DNA of 12,808 nt, from contig JBNKHH010000028.1 of NCBI GenBank assembly GCA_050290245.1, positions 1-12,808 on the forward strand, in the 5' to 3' direction. Source of the stretch: JBNKHH01 sp050290245 (GTDB taxonomy: Bacteria > Pseudomonadota > Alphaproteobacteria > Rhodobacterales > Rhodobacteraceae). Position 1 is the first letter of the stretch. Each line of letters opens with the position of its first letter. Below the pieces are notes generated by a model. It saw nothing but the letters and a program-made list of their open reading frames with translations. It was not told the DNA's origin and searched no databases. The position numbers were made by a program, and so were the translations under genes. Positions 1-7,202 of the stretch are shown here, one piece after another.

Positions 1-10
1 AGGAAGAGAA

Positions 11-44
11 GGGCCGGCGACGGAAGAGGTAATGTCGCCGGCCC
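11..44. repeat. Perfect 11-bp inverted repeat (stem-loop)
   Basis: GGGCCGGCGAC (11-21) pairs perfectly with GTCGCCGGCCC (34-44) around a 12-nt loop. Read on the minus strand, the hairpin is followed by TTCTCTTCCT (complement of 1-10), which is moderately T-rich. It could therefore be a factor-independent terminator for leftward transcription. On the plus strand no T-run follows. I see no minus-strand gene between 45 and 690 that it would serve, so its role is open. Confidence 0.5.
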
Positions 45-160
45 GGACCGAAGACAACCAACACTGACAGCAAGCAACAGTAACCCCGGGCTCATAGCGG
101 CTGTTCGTTGCATGTGCAGCTTTGTGCGATGCGGCGTCGCCTGCTTGCGAGTTGCTTATC

Positions 161-244
161 ATGTTTTTCACACGCCGTTCGAGCCTGGCCCTTGTCGCCG
201 GCCTGGCGATCACGCCTCTTGCTGCCTTTGCGCAGCAGGATTAA
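161..244 (+). pseudogene. Orphan signal-peptide mini-ORF, probably remnant of a secreted protein gene
   Basis: An ATG at 161 opens a 27-codon frame ending in TAA at 242-244. The peptide looks like a complete Sec signal peptide: a short basic N-region (TRR at residues 4-6), a hydrophobic core (LALVAGLAI), and a signal peptidase I site at AFA followed by QQD. Translation stops there, with no mature protein. Such signal peptides are common on periplasmic substrate-binding proteins. I see no convincing Shine-Dalgarno sequence before the ATG and no continuation of a mature domain in the other plus frames downstream. The simplest reading is the left stub of a deleted or rearranged gene. A real small peptide or leader peptide is less likely but possible. 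Confidence 0.4.
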
Positions 245-690
245 CCGGCGCGCATGAGCGAACACAAAGGTTGCCTGATCCGGATTGACGTGACGGGAAT
301 CCCGGACGGTCCCGTGCCGCTCGTCAATTCACCGGGCGCGCCTGGTGTCAGCCCTGTGCCGCAAGTGGCAAGGCCGTCGGGACATCCGATGAAATCAAAT
401 TCGGTGATCGCCTTGCACAGCATAGGGCGGATGGATTTCTCGGTTTCCACTTGATCCTGGCCGGTGCCACTCGGCTCTTGGGAGCGAGCGCAGTATCGGG
501 GTCGTATGTCTTCCCCTTCGCACGAGGGCACAACGTACCGAGGTCTCGGATGACGCCCTTCCTTTTAGTCGGTCTCTATCTCTCCGACTACCCGGCACAG
601 GTTTCGATCGAATCTGGACTGTTCCGACGGGCCCGGCCAAGCGGAGCGGGCGTGATGCCGCATCAATACGATCCTCGCCCCCCCTTAGCG
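245..690. other. Intergenic stretch without recognisable genes
   Basis: Several short frames are open here (for example 254-454 plus, 451-717 plus, 241-531 minus). None has a convincing ribosome binding site, a recognisable domain, or a codon pattern like the neighbouring genes. Apart from the inverted repeat at 566-590, I see no RNA gene, repeat or mobile-element signature. Together with the orphan signal peptide just upstream, this may be decayed DNA left by rearrangement. Confidence 0.5.
566..590. repeat. 7-bp inverted repeat
   Basis: TAGTCGG (566-572) is matched by CCGACTA (584-590) across an 11-nt pyrimidine-rich spacer. The T-run (563-566) precedes the plus-strand stem rather than following it, and the minus strand gives an A-run, so it does not fit a terminator in either direction. 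No function is assigned. Confidence 0.35.
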
Positions 691-725
691 CGCGAAACAA
701 GAAAGGGCCGCGGTTAGGCGGCCCT
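691..725 (-). terminator. Factor-independent terminator of the substrate-binding protein gene
   Basis: AGGGCCGC (704-711) and GCGGCCCT (718-725) form a perfect 8-bp GC-rich stem with a 6-nt loop. Read leftward, the stem is followed by TTTCTTGTTTCGCG (complement of 691-704, whose first base is part of the stem), a T-rich tail. It starts about 25 bases past the stop codon of the leftward gene at 750, the expected place for its terminator. It also implies that this gene is not co-transcribed with anything further left. Confidence 0.8.
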
Positions 726-749
726 CACATTTGCTCCGATCCCTGCGCT

Positions 750-2378
750 TCAGCCAATCAAGTGGATGTCGTGCAGGTAGAGTTGGTAGAACGGATGCAC
801 ATCGACATTCGCAAACTTGCCGTTGGAATGGTTGAACACCGAGCGCCAGTAGGCCTGGATGACAACGCCTTCGTCCTGCATGATCTTTTCCATCTTTGCC
901 ATGATCTCGCGCCGCGCATCGACATCGGCAACCGACAGCCCTTTTTCCAGCAGGCTATCGAACTCGGCATTGGAGAAAGCAGATTCGTTCCATGGCGCGC
1001 CGGACTTGTAGGCGAGCGCCATGATCTGGATGCCCAGCGGGCGCGGCCCCCATTCGGTGGCGGAAAACGGGTATTTCGTCCAATCGTTCCAGAAGGTAGC
1101 ACCTGGCAGGATGGTCCGCTTCACCTTTAGCCCGGCATCTCGCATCTGCGCCGCAACGACATCGCAGGTGTTCTTCTGCCAGTCGGTGTCGATCGAGATG
1201 ATCTCGAATTCCGTGTCCGCATGCCCCGCATCGGCAACCATCTTCGCGCCCTTTGCCGGGTCGAATTCAAGCGGCGGCAACTTCGCGTATTCCGGATGAA
1301 TCGGGCAGACATGGTGGTTTTCCCCCAGCAGGCCAAGTCCACCAATTCCCAGTTCCAGCACTTTCGCGTTGTCGACCGTCATCTGGATGCCGCGCCGGAC
1401 CTCGCGATTGTCGTAAGGAGCCGACAACCGGTTGAACCGAACCGCGAGCGTGTTGGCGGTGACCACCTCGCTCGGTGTCCATCCAATCGAGTTGAGCACG
1501 TCGACATAGTCGCTGTCGGTGCGGTAGGTCAGATCGATCTCGTCGCTCTCGGCGGCTGTGACTAGGGCGTTCTGGTCCGTTCCAAGGTCGATGAACTCGA
1601 TCCGGTCCAGCCAGCCACCCTCGCGCCAGTAGTCGTGGTCCGGATTTCGGACAAGCACGCCCTTGACCCCGACCTCATAGCTTTCGGGTAGATATGCGCC
1701 GGTGCCGATCGGGTTCTCCACCGGATCGCTGCCGGCGACAAAGCTGCGGTGTACGACGGCGGCAGGATAATCCGAAAGCGCGGCCATGATGCTGATATCG
1801 GGGCTGTTGAGGTTGAGTTGCACCGTCAGGTCGTCAATCGCCACGACAGCGCCGTCGCGCAGCATGTTCGTCTCCGAATCCTGCAAGGCCGCGACACGCG
1901 ACGCCATCGAGTTGCCCTCGACGGTGCCATCGGCCCAAAGCTCGAAGTTGTGGATCACATCCTCGGGACCGAACGTATCACCATTGTTCCAGGTGACGCC
2001 CGGGCGCAGTTTCAAGGTGTACTGCGTTGCATCGTCATTGGCTTCCCACGATTCGACCAGCCCACCGGTGACACTGCCGTCGCGGTTGAACAGGGTCAGA
2101 TAATCAAGCCAGCCACGGCAGAAATTGGCGTATTCGGACCAGTCCCAAAGGCGCGGTTCCTTCATCGCCTTGGTTTCCATGTTCACCCGCAATGTCCCGC
2201 CCTTCATTGCCTGGGCGCTGGCCCTGCCGGGCATGGCGGCCCCGATCAGCCCATAGGCAGCCGTGGCGCTGACCCCCAACATGGTTGCGCGCGAGAGAAA
2301 CTCACGTCGCGAGAGTTGGCCGGATTGATATTCTGCCGCGTACATCTGCACCGCGGGATGCAGTTTCCTTGATGTCAT
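750..2378 (-). CDS. ABC transporter substrate-binding protein, family 5 (peptide/opine type), Tat-exported
   Basis: This 542-residue periplasmic binding protein would capture a solute for an ABC importer. The N-terminus carries a twin-arginine signal: SRREFL at about residues 23-28, then a hydrophobic stretch and a likely cleavage after ASA near residue 55. The mature part resembles the SBP_bac_5 (DppA/OppA) family, with KGGTLRV at its start, a segment LVESWEANDDATQYTLKLRPGVTWNNGD, and the PIGTGAY motif near the middle. Length is normal for the family. The ATG (2378-2376) follows a GGGAG ribosome site seven bases upstream. The gene is divergent from the amine operon, shares its control region, and ends at its own terminator. 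No permease or ATPase gene is adjacent. Family members bind peptides, opines, nickel or sugars, so the ligand cannot be read here; context suggests a methylated amino compound. Confidence 0.9.
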   Translation of the reverse strand: MTSRKLHPAVQMYAAEYQSGQLSRREFLSRATMLGVSATAAYGLIGAAMPGRASAQAMKGGTLRVNMETKAMKEPRLWDWSEYANFCRGWLDYLTLFNRDGSVTGGLVESWEANDDATQYTLKLRPGVTWNNGDTFGPEDVIHNFELWADGTVEGNSMASRVAALQDSETNMLRDGAVVAIDDLTVQLNLNSPDISIMAALSDYPAAVVHRSFVAGSDPVENPIGTGAYLPESYEVGVKGVLVRNPDHDYWREGGWLDRIEFIDLGTDQNALVTAAESDEIDLTYRTDSDYVDVLNSIGWTPSEVVTANTLAVRFNRLSAPYDNREVRRGIQMTVDNAKVLELGIGGLGLLGENHHVCPIHPEYAKLPPLEFDPAKGAKMVADAGHADTEFEIISIDTDWQKNTCDVVAAQMRDAGLKVKRTILPGATFWNDWTKYPFSATEWGPRPLGIQIMALAYKSGAPWNESAFSNAEFDSLLEKGLSVADVDARREIMAKMEKIMQDEGVVIQAYWRSVFNHSNGKFANVDVHPFYQLYLHDIHLIG

Positions 2379-2445
2379 CTTCGATCTCCCTGTCGACGTT
2401 ATCCCAGCGTTCCTGGTTCGGGTTCAGCCAACGCAATTTTTGCTG

Positions 2446-2461
2446 TGGACATTAGTGTCCA
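2446..2461. promoter_or_regulatory. Operator-like dyad 1 (probable TetR-family site)
   Basis: TGGACATTAGTGTCCA is a perfect palindrome with 6-bp arms (2446-2451 and 2456-2461) and a 4-bp centre, the size and form of many TetR-family operators. It is followed by AATA, giving AGTGTCCAATA (2454-2464), which recurs at 2487-2497. The likely ligand is the TetR protein encoded at 6531-7202. That assignment is inference from context. Confidence 0.6.
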
Positions 2462-2478
2462 ATAGTGTTCCCTAGTAA

Positions 2479-2494
2479 GAGACATAAGTGTCCA
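2479..2494. promoter_or_regulatory. Operator-like dyad 2 (probable TetR-family site)
   Basis: GAGACATAAGTGTCCA has perfect 4-bp arms GACA (2481-2484) and TGTC (2489-2492) around TAAG, with the outer arm positions degenerate. Its centre lies exactly 33 bp from that of dyad 1, about three helical turns. Two repressor dimers could therefore bind the same face of the helix. Confidence 0.55.
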
Positions 2495-2552
2495 ATATGC
2501 AAGCTGTGAATGACACGACCGGAGCGCGCCGCGCGAATTCTGAGGAGCGACG

Positions 2553-4982
2553 ATGAAATCTCATTACCGTGCCGTTGTCATTGGCGGAGGCGTCGTCGGC
2601 GCTTCCGTGTTGTATCACTTGGCAAAATTCGGCTGGAGCGATGTCTGCCTGATCGAGCGCAAGGTTCTCACCGCAGGCTCAAGCTGGCATGCCGCGGGCG
2701 GCTTTCACGCGCTGAACGCAGACCCCAACATCGCCGTCCTTCAGGCCTATACCATCGATCTGCTCAGCGAGATCGAAGCGGAATCGGGGCAGTCTGTCGG
2801 GATGCACATGACCGGGGGCATGACCCTGGCGGGCACGCCCGATCGTTGGGAATGGCTGCAATCGGCATACCGCATCTTCCAGTCCATCGGCATCGACGAC
2901 GTACGCCTGATCACCGCCAAGGAAGCCGGTGAGTTGAATCCGTTGATGTCCACCGAAGGCATCCTCGGTGGCATGTACGCGGATCGCGAAGGCTATGTCG
3001 ACACCACAGGCACGGTGCAGGCCTATGCCGGGGCCGCCCGGAAACGCGGTGCCGAAGTGATTGAGAACAACCGCGTATTGGAGTTGATCCAGACCGCCGA
3101 GGGCTGGGATGTCGTCACCGAAAAGGGCACGATCCACACCGAGCATGTGATCAACGCTGCCGGCCTCTGGGCCAAGCAGGTTGGCCGCATGGCGGGGATC
3201 GAATTGCCGGTCTCGCCGCTCAACCACCACTACCTGATTTCCGACACGATCCCCGAGTTGGCGGCGCTCGATAGCGAGATGCCGATGACGGTCGATCTCG
3301 AAGGCTTTACCTATATGCGGCAGGATCAGCAGGGGATGCTGCTGGGCATCTACGAGATCGACCACCAGCACTGGATGATGGACGGCGCCCCGTGGGAATA
3401 CGGGTTCGAGTTGCAGCAAGAGGACCCGGACCGGATCGAAAAGGAACTGACCCTGGGGTTCGAACGCTATCCCGTGCTTCAGAACGTGGGCGTCAAGACA
3501 TGGGTCAACGGGGCCTTCACCTTTGCCCCCGATGGCAACCCCCTGGTAGGGCCGGTGCGCGGCAAGCGCGGCTATTGGTGCGCCTGTGGGGTGATGGCCG
3601 GCTTCCTTCAGGGCGGCGGGGTCGGCAAATCGCTGGCCGAATGGATCATCCACGGCGAACCCGAAGCCGACGTGTTCGGCATGGACGTGGCCCGCTTCGG
3701 CCCCTTCGCCGAGAACAAGCAATACATCAAGGAAACCACCGGCCAGTTCTATACCCGCCGGTTCGTGATGACCTATCCCAACGAACAGCTGCCCGCGGGG
3801 CGCCCGCTGAAGACGGCGCCCGCCTATTCCGACATGTCGGCAGCGGGGTGCCGTTGGGGCGCAAGCTGGGGGCTGGAGGTGCCCTTGTATTTCGCGCCCT
3901 CCGCAGATTTCGCCGAAACGCCCACGCTCAAGCGGTCGAACGCGCACGACATCGTCTCCGCCGAATGCAAGGCCGTGCGCGAGGCGGTTGGGCTGCTCGA
4001 CATCTCGGGCTTTTCCCGCTTCGAGGTCTCCGGGCCCGGGGCAGAGGCGTGGCTCAACCGGATCATGGCGTCGAATCTGCCAAGGCCCGGCCGGGCAAAA
4101 CTCGCCCCGATGCTCAGCCCCGAGGGCAAGCTCAAGGGCGACCTCACGGTGTTCAATTGGGGGCCGGACTCTTCGGGGAACGCGACATGGTGGATCATGG
4201 GCAGTTATTACCTGCGCGAATGGCACATGCGCTGGTTCCAGGATCACATGGGCGACGGCGTCACCCTGCGAGACATCGCCGACGCGACCGTGGGGTTCAG
4301 CCTGTCGGGGCCGAACAGCCTCAAGGTGCTGGAAAAACTGACGGACGGGCCGATTGCCGACCTGCCTTTCATGGGCTGCGGCAGTTTCGATATCGGGCTG
4401 ATCCGCGCCAGGATCGGACGGCTTTCCGTCTCGGGTGAACTCGGCTACGAGATCCACTGCTCCGCCGCTGAACATATCACGCTGCGCAAAACGCTTCTGG
4501 CGGCGGGCGCGGATCTGGGCCTCAGGGAAGTTGGCTTCAATGCTCTGCTCAGCCTGCGACTGGAAAAGAGCTTCGGCATCTGGAATGCGGAGTTCACCCA
4601 AGGTTACACGCCGGGACAGACGGGCTTGGATCGCTGGATCGGCTGGGACAAGGCCGATTTCATCGGGCGTGACGCGGCGTTGGCCGAACGGGACGGGAAC
4701 GGGCCGGAGAAGCTCATTGTAACACTGGAAATCGACGCGCAGGACGCGGATGCGAGCGGATACGAGCCGGTCTGGAAGGACGGCGCGCTGGTGGGGTTTG
4801 TCACCTCGGGCGGCTACGGCCACACGGTCAGGAAATCGCTGGCGCTGGCCATGGTCGATCGGGGGGCCGCTGACGAGGGAACCGAGCTGGCCGTGCATAT
4901 CGTGGGGGCTGAACGTCCGGCGCGGGTGATCGCGGCCTCGCCCTACGATCCACATGGCCGCGCGATGCGAGGTGCAACATGA
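2553..4982 (+). CDS. Dimethylglycine dehydrogenase-like FAD oxidoreductase with T-protein (folate) domain
   Basis: This 809-residue protein has the two-part build of dimethylglycine/sarcosine dehydrogenases. The N-terminal DAO-type flavin domain begins with IGGGVVGAS (residues 10-18). WHAAG at 45-49 puts His46 at the position of the covalent FAD histidine of the family. A linker of FAO_M type (about 380-450) leads to a GcvT-like half (about 455-800). There GDLTV (529-533) carries Asp530, which corresponds to the folate-binding Asp of T-proteins. Expected chemistry is oxidation of an N-methyl amine, with the resulting imine or formaldehyde unit passed to tetrahydrofolate as 5,10-methylene-THF in the cytoplasm. 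The start is set by GAGGAG (2542-2547) five bases before the ATG. It is the first gene of the operon and overlaps the next by ATGA. The substrate may be dimethylglycine or another tertiary N-methyl amine. Confidence 0.9.
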   Translation: MKSHYRAVVIGGGVVGASVLYHLAKFGWSDVCLIERKVLTAGSSWHAAGGFHALNADPNIAVLQAYTIDLLSEIEAESGQSVGMHMTGGMTLAGTPDRWEWLQSAYRIFQSIGIDDVRLITAKEAGELNPLMSTEGILGGMYADREGYVDTTGTVQAYAGAARKRGAEVIENNRVLELIQTAEGWDVVTEKGTIHTEHVINAAGLWAKQVGRMAGIELPVSPLNHHYLISDTIPELAALDSEMPMTVDLEGFTYMRQDQQGMLLGIYEIDHQHWMMDGAPWEYGFELQQEDPDRIEKELTLGFERYPVLQNVGVKTWVNGAFTFAPDGNPLVGPVRGKRGYWCACGVMAGFLQGGGVGKSLAEWIIHGEPEADVFGMDVARFGPFAENKQYIKETTGQFYTRRFVMTYPNEQLPAGRPLKTAPAYSDMSAAGCRWGASWGLEVPLYFAPSADFAETPTLKRSNAHDIVSAECKAVREAVGLLDISGFSRFEVSGPGAEAWLNRIMASNLPRPGRAKLAPMLSPEGKLKGDLTVFNWGPDSSGNATWWIMGSYYLREWHMRWFQDHMGDGVTLRDIADATVGFSLSGPNSLKVLEKLTDGPIADLPFMGCGSFDIGLIRARIGRLSVSGELGYEIHCSAAEHITLRKTLLAAGADLGLREVGFNALLSLRLEKSFGIWNAEFTQGYTPGQTGLDRWIGWDKADFIGRDAALAERDGNGPEKLIVTLEIDAQDADASGYEPVWKDGALVGFVTSGGYGHTVRKSLALAMVDRGAADEGTELAVHIVGAERPARVIAASPYDPHGRAMRGAT

Positions 4983-6529
4983 CCGTCGAAACCCCGGCAG
5001 AGCCGCGCGCAAGGAAGCGGCGCGGTCGCGGCGACGGCACGCCGCCCGCGTCCAAGCGGACGGTCAACTACCGTCAGTTGCGCAATCCGTTTCCGGTCAT
5101 GCCGGTTTTTTCCGACGACGAAGCCGCGAACATCCACGACACCGCGCTCGGGATGCTCGAAGAGCTGGGCATGCGCGTCCTTCTGCCGGGTGCGGTCAAG
5201 CTCTATGCCGCCGCCGGGGCGCGGGTCGAAGGCGACATGGTCTATATCGGCCGCGAGATTGTCGAGGCGGCGATCGCCAGCGCCCCGAAGTCCATACATT
5301 GTCACGCCGGCGCGCCCGCGCGCGACGTCGTGCTGGAACTCGGTGCGCTGGCTTTTCAGCCCGGAGCAGGCGCGCCGCATGCCACCGACCTCAAACGGGG
5401 CCGCCGCCCCGGATCGGCCCAGGACTTCACCGACTTCACGCGCATTGCGCATCACTTTGACGTCTTCCATATGATGGCCCCGTCGGTCGAACCCCAGGAC
5501 GTGCCGACCCATCTGCGCCATTACTTCACCTTGCTGACGCAGGCGGAACGGACCGACAAATTCCCGTTCCTCTTCGCCCGCGGCACACCGCAGGCGTTGG
5601 ATAATTTCGAGATGCTGCGCATCGCGCGCGGTCTGTCGGAGGATGCGTTCAAGGCGGGCGCCCATGCCTACACGGTCATCAACACCAATTCGCCCCGGAC
5701 CCTCGATATACCGATGGCGCAGGGGCTGATCGACTTTGCCCGCCACGGGCAGCTCTGCATCGTGACGCCCTTCACCCTGATGGGGGCGATGGCGCCCATC
5801 ACGGTGGCAGGCGCGATCACGCTGAGCCATGCCGAATGTCTGGCGGCGATCACGCTGACGCAACTGGCGAACCCGGGCGCGCCGGTTTGCTACGGCACGT
5901 TCACCTCGAATGTTGACATGAAATCGGGCGCCCCCGCCTTCGGGACGCCCACGCAGTTTCAGGCATCGCTGGCCGCCGGTCAGATGGCGCGGATGCTGGG
6001 GCTGCCGTGGCGGTCGGCGGCGGGATCCGCATCGAACGTCAACGATGTGCAGGCCGCGAACGAGAACCAGATGGGCCTGTGGGGCTGCCTGCTGTCCGGG
6101 GCAACGGTCATCATCCATTCGGCAGGCTGGCTCGAAGGCGGGTTGACGGTGTCCCTGGAGAAGATCGTCACCGATGTCGAAGTGCTGAACATGGTGGCCG
6201 AGCTTTGTGCGGGCAACAAGGCCGGCACCGACGAGATCGGATTGGCCAACGCCTTGTCGCATGTCCTGCCCTCGGGCCATTTCTTCGCCACGCCGCAGAC
6301 GATGGAGCGCTACAATACCGAGTTCTACGAACCCATCGTGCATGACTATGCCAATTTCGGGACATGGACCGAGCGCGGGTCGCGCGATGCCAACACCCGC
6401 GCGACGGATGTCTGGGAAAGCATTCTGGCCAAGCCCGATCAAGTGATGACCTCACCCGATCGGCTGGATACGCTACGCGCCTTCATCGACAAGCGCACCG
6501 CCGAGGGCGGCGCGCCACCGGAGAGTTGA
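4979..6529 (+). CDS. MttB-family (trimethylamine methyltransferase-like) methyltransferase, non-pyrrolysine
   Basis: This 516-residue protein belongs to the MttB superfamily. Diagnostic stretches are the GTFTSNVDMKSGAPAFGTP block (306-324), LPWRSAAGSASNVNDVQAA (342-360), and the SAGWLEGGLT segment (381-390). No in-frame TAG interrupts the gene, so unlike archaeal MttB it has no pyrrolysine. The known non-pyrrolysine relative MtgB demethylates glycine betaine using a corrinoid protein. By analogy this enzyme probably removes a methyl from a quaternary amine, but the substrate is unproven and no corrinoid-protein gene is in the window. Residues 1-28 form a basic, low-complexity extension (ARKRRGRG at 11-18). 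The ATG overlaps the preceding stop as ATGA, indicating translational coupling, and supplies the start choice. The next gene starts two bases after the stop. Confidence 0.9.
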   Translation: MTVETPAEPRARKRRGRGDGTPPASKRTVNYRQLRNPFPVMPVFSDDEAANIHDTALGMLEELGMRVLLPGAVKLYAAAGARVEGDMVYIGREIVEAAIASAPKSIHCHAGAPARDVVLELGALAFQPGAGAPHATDLKRGRRPGSAQDFTDFTRIAHHFDVFHMMAPSVEPQDVPTHLRHYFTLLTQAERTDKFPFLFARGTPQALDNFEMLRIARGLSEDAFKAGAHAYTVINTNSPRTLDIPMAQGLIDFARHGQLCIVTPFTLMGAMAPITVAGAITLSHAECLAAITLTQLANPGAPVCYGTFTSNVDMKSGAPAFGTPTQFQASLAAGQMARMLGLPWRSAAGSASNVNDVQAANENQMGLWGCLLSGATVIIHSAGWLEGGLTVSLEKIVTDVEVLNMVAELCAGNKAGTDEIGLANALSHVLPSGHFFATPQTMERYNTEFYEPIVHDYANFGTWTERGSRDANTRATDVWESILAKPDQVMTSPDRLDTLRAFIDKRTAEGGAPPES

Positions 6530-6530
6530 G

Positions 6531-7202
6531 ATGACCGCACGCATCACCCCGCTATTGCACCGCGATGACCCGGACAAGGAACCGCTTGTCGGTCACGTGA
6601 AGGTCACCCGCGAGGATTGGCTGAACGTCGCGCGCGACGTGCTGGTCAGCGATGGCGTGGGCGAGGTCAAGGTGCAGGCCCTCGGCGCACGGCTGGACGT
6701 ATCACGTTCCAGTTTCTACGGCTATTTCAAAAGCCGAAAACACCTGCTCGCCGACCTGCTGGACGACTGGGAAAACCGCAACACGCGCGTGATTGTCGAA
6801 AGCGTGCGCGCGCCTGCCACATCGATCACCGAAGGCGTCTGCAACTTCTTTCGCTGCTTCATCGATCCCGACCTGTTCGACCGCGGCCTTGATTTCGCGG
6901 TCCGCGAATGGTCGCGCCGGGACGGCGGCGTGCGCCAGCGCATCGACGCGGCCGATGCGACGCGATTGCAGGCCGTCAGCGCCATGTTCGAACGGTTCGG
7001 CTATCCGGCGCGTGACGCCGATACCCGTGCCCGCATTCTCTACTACATGCAGCTTGGCTATCACGCGTTGGAAGTGCGCGAACCCATGTCCGCCCGCCTG
7101 GCGCGGCTGGATGGGTATTTGCGCGGTTTCACAGGTGTCGAACCGGATGCCGAGGCGCTCGCCGATTTTCGGTCCTTTGTCGACGGCCTGAACCAGCCAT
7201 GA
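6531..7202 (+). CDS. TetR/AcrR-family transcriptional regulator
   Basis: This 223-residue protein carries an N-terminal TetR helix-turn-helix (about residues 28-75). It includes VKVQALGARLDVSRSSFYGYF, whose recognition helix ends in FYGYF (62-66), a variant of the family's FYxHF signature. The rest is helical and presumably forms the ligand-binding and dimerisation domain. The gene sits inside the operon, one base after the mttB-like stop codon TGA (6527-6529), and its own stop overlaps the soxB start as ATGA. It is therefore co-transcribed with the genes it most likely controls. The two dyads at 2446-2494 are its probable operators, giving autoregulation with an amine or catabolic intermediate as inducer (inference). 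There is a 20-residue N-terminal tail before the DNA-binding domain, which is slightly long. Confidence 0.92.
   Translation: MTARITPLLHRDDPDKEPLVGHVKVTREDWLNVARDVLVSDGVGEVKVQALGARLDVSRSSFYGYFKSRKHLLADLLDDWENRNTRVIVESVRAPATSITEGVCNFFRCFIDPDLFDRGLDFAVREWSRRDGGVRQRIDAADATRLQAVSAMFERFGYPARDADTRARILYYMQLGYHALEVREPMSARLARLDGYLRGFTGVEPDAEALADFRSFVDGLNQP

Larger units (their letters stand above)
2379..2552. promoter_or_regulatory. Divergent promoter/operator region
   Basis: This 174-bp gap separates the leftward binding-protein gene from the rightward operon, so both promoters must lie here unless transcription enters from outside. Its centre (about 2430-2500) is AT-rich relative to the coding DNA and carries the two dyad operators listed separately. 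A weak sigma-70-like pair can be drawn on the plus strand: TTGCTG at 2440-2445, then 17 bases, then TAGTGT at 2463-2468. The match is poor and I do not rely on it. If it is used, the first operator covers its spacer, which fits repression. Confidence 0.6.

Noticed and set aside
254..454. A 66-residue plus-strand frame in the left intergenic region
   Set aside because: It has no Shine-Dalgarno site and no domain, is rich in proline and glycine, and competes with open frames on the other strand.
2446..2497. CRISPR-like repeat-spacer pattern
   Set aside because: There are only two short repeats, both palindromic and located in a divergent promoter, which fits operators and not an array.
2679..5012. 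A 777-codon open frame on the minus strand opposite the DMGDH-like gene
   Set aside because: It is an antisense shadow caused by high-GC codon bias. Its translation has no recognisable domain, while the plus-strand frame has clear family motifs.
4943..6442. A 499-codon minus-strand frame opposite the MttB-family gene
   Set aside because: It too is antisense to a well-supported gene and reads as arginine/histidine/glycine-rich shadow sequence.
4979..6529. Possible pyrrolysine-containing MttB
   Set aside because: The gene reads through as a normal 516-codon frame with no internal TAG, so no pyrrolysine is needed.
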